Shown in pieces: positions 32,233-35,099 of a DNA stretch of 35,099 nucleotides. The position numbers were made by a program, and so were the translations under genes. The notes below the pieces were generated by a model. That model was not told where the DNA came from. It made no database searches and saw only the letters and a program-made list of their open reading frames with translations. The first letter of the stretch is position 1. Each line of letters opens with the position of its first letter. The stretch is from Pirellulales bacterium (GTDB lineage Bacteria; Planctomycetota; Planctomycetia; Pirellulales; PALSA-1355). The stretch lies in assembly GCA_022844125.1 (NCBI GenBank), contig JALHMI010000026.1, positions 1-35,099 of the forward strand, written 5' to 3'.

Positions 32233-35099
32233 TTGGCTAGCGCACTTCGTCTTACGATCTTGCTGATCGCGATCGCCGCGTTCGCTCGCGTCTCGACGGC
32301 GGCGAACTTCACGGTGACCACCGGCAGCGGCTCGAGCACCGGCTCGCTCGCCTGGGCGATCAACAGCGCCAACGCCGCAGGCGCGGGGCCGCACACGATT
32401 ACGGTCAACGCCACGGTCACGACGATCAGCGTCTCGGCGAACTTGCCCGTCATCAGCACGAACGTGGCAATCGAGGGCAACGGGACCAGGATCGTCGGCA
32501 ATAACCGGCAACTGTTCGTCGTCAACTCGGGCACGGTCGCCTTGCGAAACATGAACGTGACCGGCGGCCAGGCCCTCGGCGGCACGGGCGGTTCCGGAAG
32601 CGGCGGCGGCGGCGGCGGACTCGGCGCCGGCGGCGGTCTGTTCGTGAATGCCGGCGCCGTTGTGACCGTCGAGAACGTCACGTTCGACGCCAACCAGGCT
32701 CGCGGCGGCACCGGCGGCGCTAACTCCAGCGCCGAGGGGGGTGGCGGCGGCGGTGGGTTTCGCGGCAACGGCGGTATCGGCGGCAATGGCACCAACATCG
32801 GTGGCGGCGGGGGCGGCGGGGGTCTCATCGGCACCGGCGGGACCGGCTCGACCGGCGGGGGCGGTGGCGGTGGCGGGGGCACCAGCAACGGCAGCAGCGG
32901 CTCGGGCGCAAACGGCGGCAACGGCAATGGCGGGGGCGGCAAAGGTGGCAACAGCGGGGTAAATGGCGCAGCCGGCGTTACTTCTGCAGGCGGCGGGGGC
33001 GGTGGTGGTCAAAACGCCTCGGGCGGAGCGGGTAACGACTTCGGTGGTGGCGGTGGTGGCGGTGGTCTGAAAGCCGGTGGCGCCGGCGGCTTCGGCGCAG
33101 GGGGCGGCGGCGCGGGCATCAGCTCCACCGGCGGCGCCGGCGGCTTTGGCGCCGGAAATGGCGGAAACACTGGAGTCAGCGGCGGGGGCGGCAGCGGCTA
33201 CGGCGGCGCCGTCTTCGTGCGCCAAGGCGGCTCGCTCACCGTCATCAATTCCTCGATGACGGCCGCCAACTCAGTCGTCGCAGGCACCGGCAGCGCCACG
33301 GGACAGACCGCAGGCAGCAACCTCTACGTCATGAACGGCGTCAATGTCGCGTTCGGCGGAACCGGAACCTCGCAACTCGCTGGCAGCATCTCCGGGGATG
33401 GCGGACTTGTGAAGAACGACTCCGGGACGCTGAACCTCTCGGGCACCAACAATTACACCGGCGGCACCACGGTTAGCGGCGGCAAGCTGCAAGGCACCAC
33501 CAGCAGCCTGCAAGGGAACATCACCAACAACGCCAACGTCGAGTTCAATCAAAGCACCACGGGAACCTATGCCGGAACCATGAGCGGAACCGGCAGCCTC
33601 ACCAAGGCAGGCACCGGCACCGTCACGCTCACGGGGCCGAACAGTTACTCAGGTGGAACGACGGTCAGTGGCGGCACTCTCAAGGGGACGACCAGCAGCC
33701 TGCAAGGCAATATCACCAACAACGCCACCACCGAGTTCGACCAGTCGACTGGTGGAACCTACGCCGGCACGATGAGTGGCAACGGCGCACTGGTCAAAAG
33801 CGGTACCGGCACGGTGACGCTGTCGGGACCGAACAGCTACTCAGGTGGCACCACGGTTAACGGCGGCAAGCTGCAAGGCACGACTTCCAGCCTGCAGGGG
33901 AACATCACCAATAACGCCAACGTCGAGTTCAATCAGAGCACGGCGGGAACCTATGCCGGAACGATGAGCGGAACCGGCAGCCTCACCAAGGCAGGCACCG
34001 GCACCGTCACGCTCACGGGGCCGAACTCGTACTCAGGTGGAACGACTGTCAGTGGCGGCACTCTCAAGGGGACGACCACCAGCCTGCAGGGCAACATCAC
34101 CAATAACGCCAGCGTCGAGTTCGATCAGTCGACAGGCGGTACCTATGCCGGAACGATGAGCGGCAGCGGAGCCCTCGTCAAAAGCGGCACGGGCACCGTC
34201 ACGCTCACGGGGCCGAACAGTTACTCAGGTGGCACCACGGTTAGCGGCGGGACGCTCAAGGGAACCACCACCAGCCTGCAGGGCAACATCACCAATAACG
34301 CCACGACCGAGTTCGATCAGTCGACAGGCGGTACCTATGCCGGAACGATGAGCGGCAGCGGAGCGCTAGTCAAAAGCGGCACCGGCACGGTGACGCTCAC
34401 GGGGCCGAACTCGTACTCAGGTGGAACGACTGTCAGTGGCGGCACTCTCAAGGGGACGACCACCAGCCTGCAGGGCAACATCACCAATAACGCCAGCGTC
34501 GAGTTCGATCAGTCGACAGGCGGCACCTATGCCGGAACGATGAGCGGCAGCGGCGCACTGGTCAAAACCGGCACCGGCACGGTGACGCTGTCAGGACCGA
34601 ACAGCTACTCAGGTGGCACCACGGTTAACGGCGGCAAGCTGCAAGGCACCACCACCAGCCTGCAGGGCAACATCACCAATAACGCCACCACCGAGTTTGA
34701 TCAGTCGACAGGCGGCACCTACGCCGGCACGATGAGCGGCAGCGGAGCCCTCGTCAAAAGCGGCACCGGCACGGTGACGCTGTCGGGACCGAACAGCTAC
34801 TCAGGTGGCACCACGGTTAACGGCGGCAAGCTGCAAGGCACCACCACCAGCCTGCAGGGCAACATCACCAATAACGCCAGCGTCGAGTTCGATCAGTCGA
34901 CAGGCGGTACCTATGCCGGAACGATGAGCGGCAGCGGCGCACTGGTCAAAAGCGGCACCGGCACGGTGACGCTGTCGGGACCGAACTCGTACTCAGGTGG
35001 CACCACGGTTAGCGGCGGGACGCTCAAGGGGACTACCACCAGCCTGCAGGGGAACATCACCAATAACGCCACCACCGAGTTTGATCAGTCGACAGGCGG
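32233..35099 (+). CDS. large secreted glycine-rich, autotransporter-repeat surface protein (partial)
   Basis: The frame is open from TTG 32233 to the window edge (955 codons) and continues beyond. It starts with a signal peptide (about 1-23, LRLTILLIAIAAFARVSTA). Next come a beta-helix-like segment (about 24-115), a glycine-dominated region (about 116-330, long GGGGGG loops), and from about residue 390 a tandem array of 64-residue units with the autotransporter-associated beta-strand pattern (VTLTGPNSYSGGTTV, GTYAGTMSG and GALVKSGTGT). Such arrays form a right-handed beta-helix stalk. The end of the protein, with any anchor or sorting signal, is outside the window, so its attachment is unknown. 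The TTG start is supported by AGGAG at 32220-32224. Confidence 0.85.
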   Translation, partial: MASALRLTILLIAIAAFARVSTAANFTVTTGSGSSTGSLAWAINSANAAGAGPHTITVNATVTTISVSANLPVISTNVAIEGNGTRIVGNNRQLFVVNSGTVALRNMNVTGGQALGGTGGSGSGGGGGGLGAGGGLFVNAGAVVTVENVTFDANQARGGTGGANSSAEGGGGGGGFRGNGGIGGNGTNIGGGGGGGGLIGTGGTGSTGGGGGGGGGTSNGSSGSGANGGNGNGGGGKGGNSGVNGAAGVTSAGGGGGGGQNASGGAGNDFGGGGGGGGLKAGGAGGFGAGGGGAGISSTGGAGGFGAGNGGNTGVSGGGGSGYGGAVFVRQGGSLTVINSSMTAANSVVAGTGSATGQTAGSNLYVMNGVNVAFGGTGTSQLAGSISGDGGLVKNDSGTLNLSGTNNYTGGTTVSGGKLQGTTSSLQGNITNNANVEFNQSTTGTYAGTMSGTGSLTKAGTGTVTLTGPNSYSGGTTVSGGTLKGTTSSLQGNITNNATTEFDQSTGGTYAGTMSGNGALVKSGTGTVTLSGPNSYSGGTTVNGGKLQGTTSSLQGNITNNANVEFNQSTAGTYAGTMSGTGSLTKAGTGTVTLTGPNSYSGGTTVSGGTLKGTTTSLQGNITNNASVEFDQSTGGTYAGTMSGSGALVKSGTGTVTLTGPNSYSGGTTVSGGTLKGTTTSLQGNITNNATTEFDQSTGGTYAGTMSGSGALVKSGTGTVTLTGPNSYSGGTTVSGGTLKGTTTSLQGNITNNASVEFDQSTGGTYAGTMSGSGALVKTGTGTVTLSGPNSYSGGTTVNGGKLQGTTTSLQGNITNNATTEFDQSTGGTYAGTMSGSGALVKSGTGTVTLSGPNSYSGGTTVNGGKLQGTTTSLQGNITNNASVEFDQSTGGTYAGTMSGSGALVKSGTGTVTLSGPNSYSGGTTVSGGTLKGTTTSLQGNITNNATTEFDQSTG
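32575..33215 (+). repeat. glycine-codon low-complexity region
   Basis: Roughly 640 bases are dominated by GGC/GGG/GGT codons with runs such as GGCGGCGGCGGC. They encode poly-glycine loops separated by short Ala/Asn/Ser/Thr spacers. The complementary strand therefore shows long Ala/Pro-rich open frames that are not genes. Confidence 0.85.
33441..35099 (+). repeat. 192-bp in-frame tandem repeat array (at least 8 units)
   Basis: Repeat units recur at exactly 192 bp: the Tyr codon of the SYSGG/NYTGG motif falls at 33454, 33646, 33838, 34030, 34222, 34414, 34606, 34798 and 34990. Units differ at a few fixed sites only, in alternating versions (VSGGTLKG or VNGGKLQG; ATTEFDQ or ASVEFDQ or ANVEFNQ). 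The array continues past the edge. Confidence 0.95.

Noticed and set aside
31805-32266. 153-codon plus-strand frame in the intergenic region
   Set aside because: Arg/Pro/His-rich, no domain, and it overlaps the start of the real downstream gene in another frame.
32202-33225. Ala- and Pro-rich minus-strand frames
   Set aside because: They are the complement of poly-glycine codons in the large surface protein.
33441-35099. CRISPR-like regular repeat
   Set aside because: The 192-bp units are contiguous, in frame and coding, with no spacers and no cas genes.

Overview
The window looks like a chromosomal segment of a Planctomycetota bacterium, most likely of the Pirellulales type. The clues are a DUF1501 protein with a twin-arginine signal, a secreted hydrolase ending in a PEP-CTERM sorting signal, a large RTX protein with the N-terminal LEDRRML motif common in planctomycete surface proteins, an unusually large signal peptidase I family, a very large autotransporter-type repeat protein, and high GC with many weakly predicted starts. 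No rRNA, tRNA, CRISPR array, prophage or complete insertion sequence was seen.

Left part (1-5200): an enolase-superfamily enzyme; a ParD/ParE-like toxin-antitoxin pair translationally coupled to a beta-lactamase-family serine hydrolase; a 44-residue zinc-ribbon protein; and a ROK sugar kinase. Centre-left (5200-13000): lepA (EF4) followed by three tandem signal peptidase I paralogues, each carrying a zinc-ribbon-like insert and a large beta-rich insert between the catalytic boxes, then lptB of the LPS export machine. Together this is a cell-envelope and secretion block. Centre (13000-18400): a membrane J-domain protein, a YhhN-family protein, a DUF502 membrane protein, a 44-residue membrane protein, and an overlapping operon of ECF sigma factor, membrane anchor/HEAT-like protein (probable anti-sigma) and secretin-like lipoprotein.

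Centre-right (18400-23400): a 617-residue beta-class DNA methyltransferase fused to a GIY-YIG domain that appears to lack its catalytic glutamate, a 55-residue membrane hairpin protein, an isochorismatase-family hydrolase and the ABC-F protein Uup. Right part (24000-35099): a 1109-residue RTX/metalloprotease-like protein, a DUF1648-type membrane protein, two small membrane proteins in matching flanking sequences, a DUF1501 protein, a PEP-CTERM alpha/beta hydrolase, and a glycine-rich autotransporter-type protein that runs off the right edge in exact 192-bp tandem repeats.

The least explained structure lies between the genes. Three unrelated families of palindromic intergenic elements recur: (1) about 152-bp elements with 29-bp inverted ends at 5001 and 12056; (2) about 148-bp elements with 30-32-bp inverted ends at 23455 and 27958; (3) inverted pairs of 'cagaggcacaaagg'-type repeats at 1413-1705, 20441-20784 and 21365-21503. 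A fourth pattern is a shared 26-bp promoter/start block and a shared 23-bp downstream block around two different small membrane genes at 28158-28871. The most interesting protein-level candidates are the triple signal peptidase cluster and the methyltransferase with a degenerate GIY-YIG domain.
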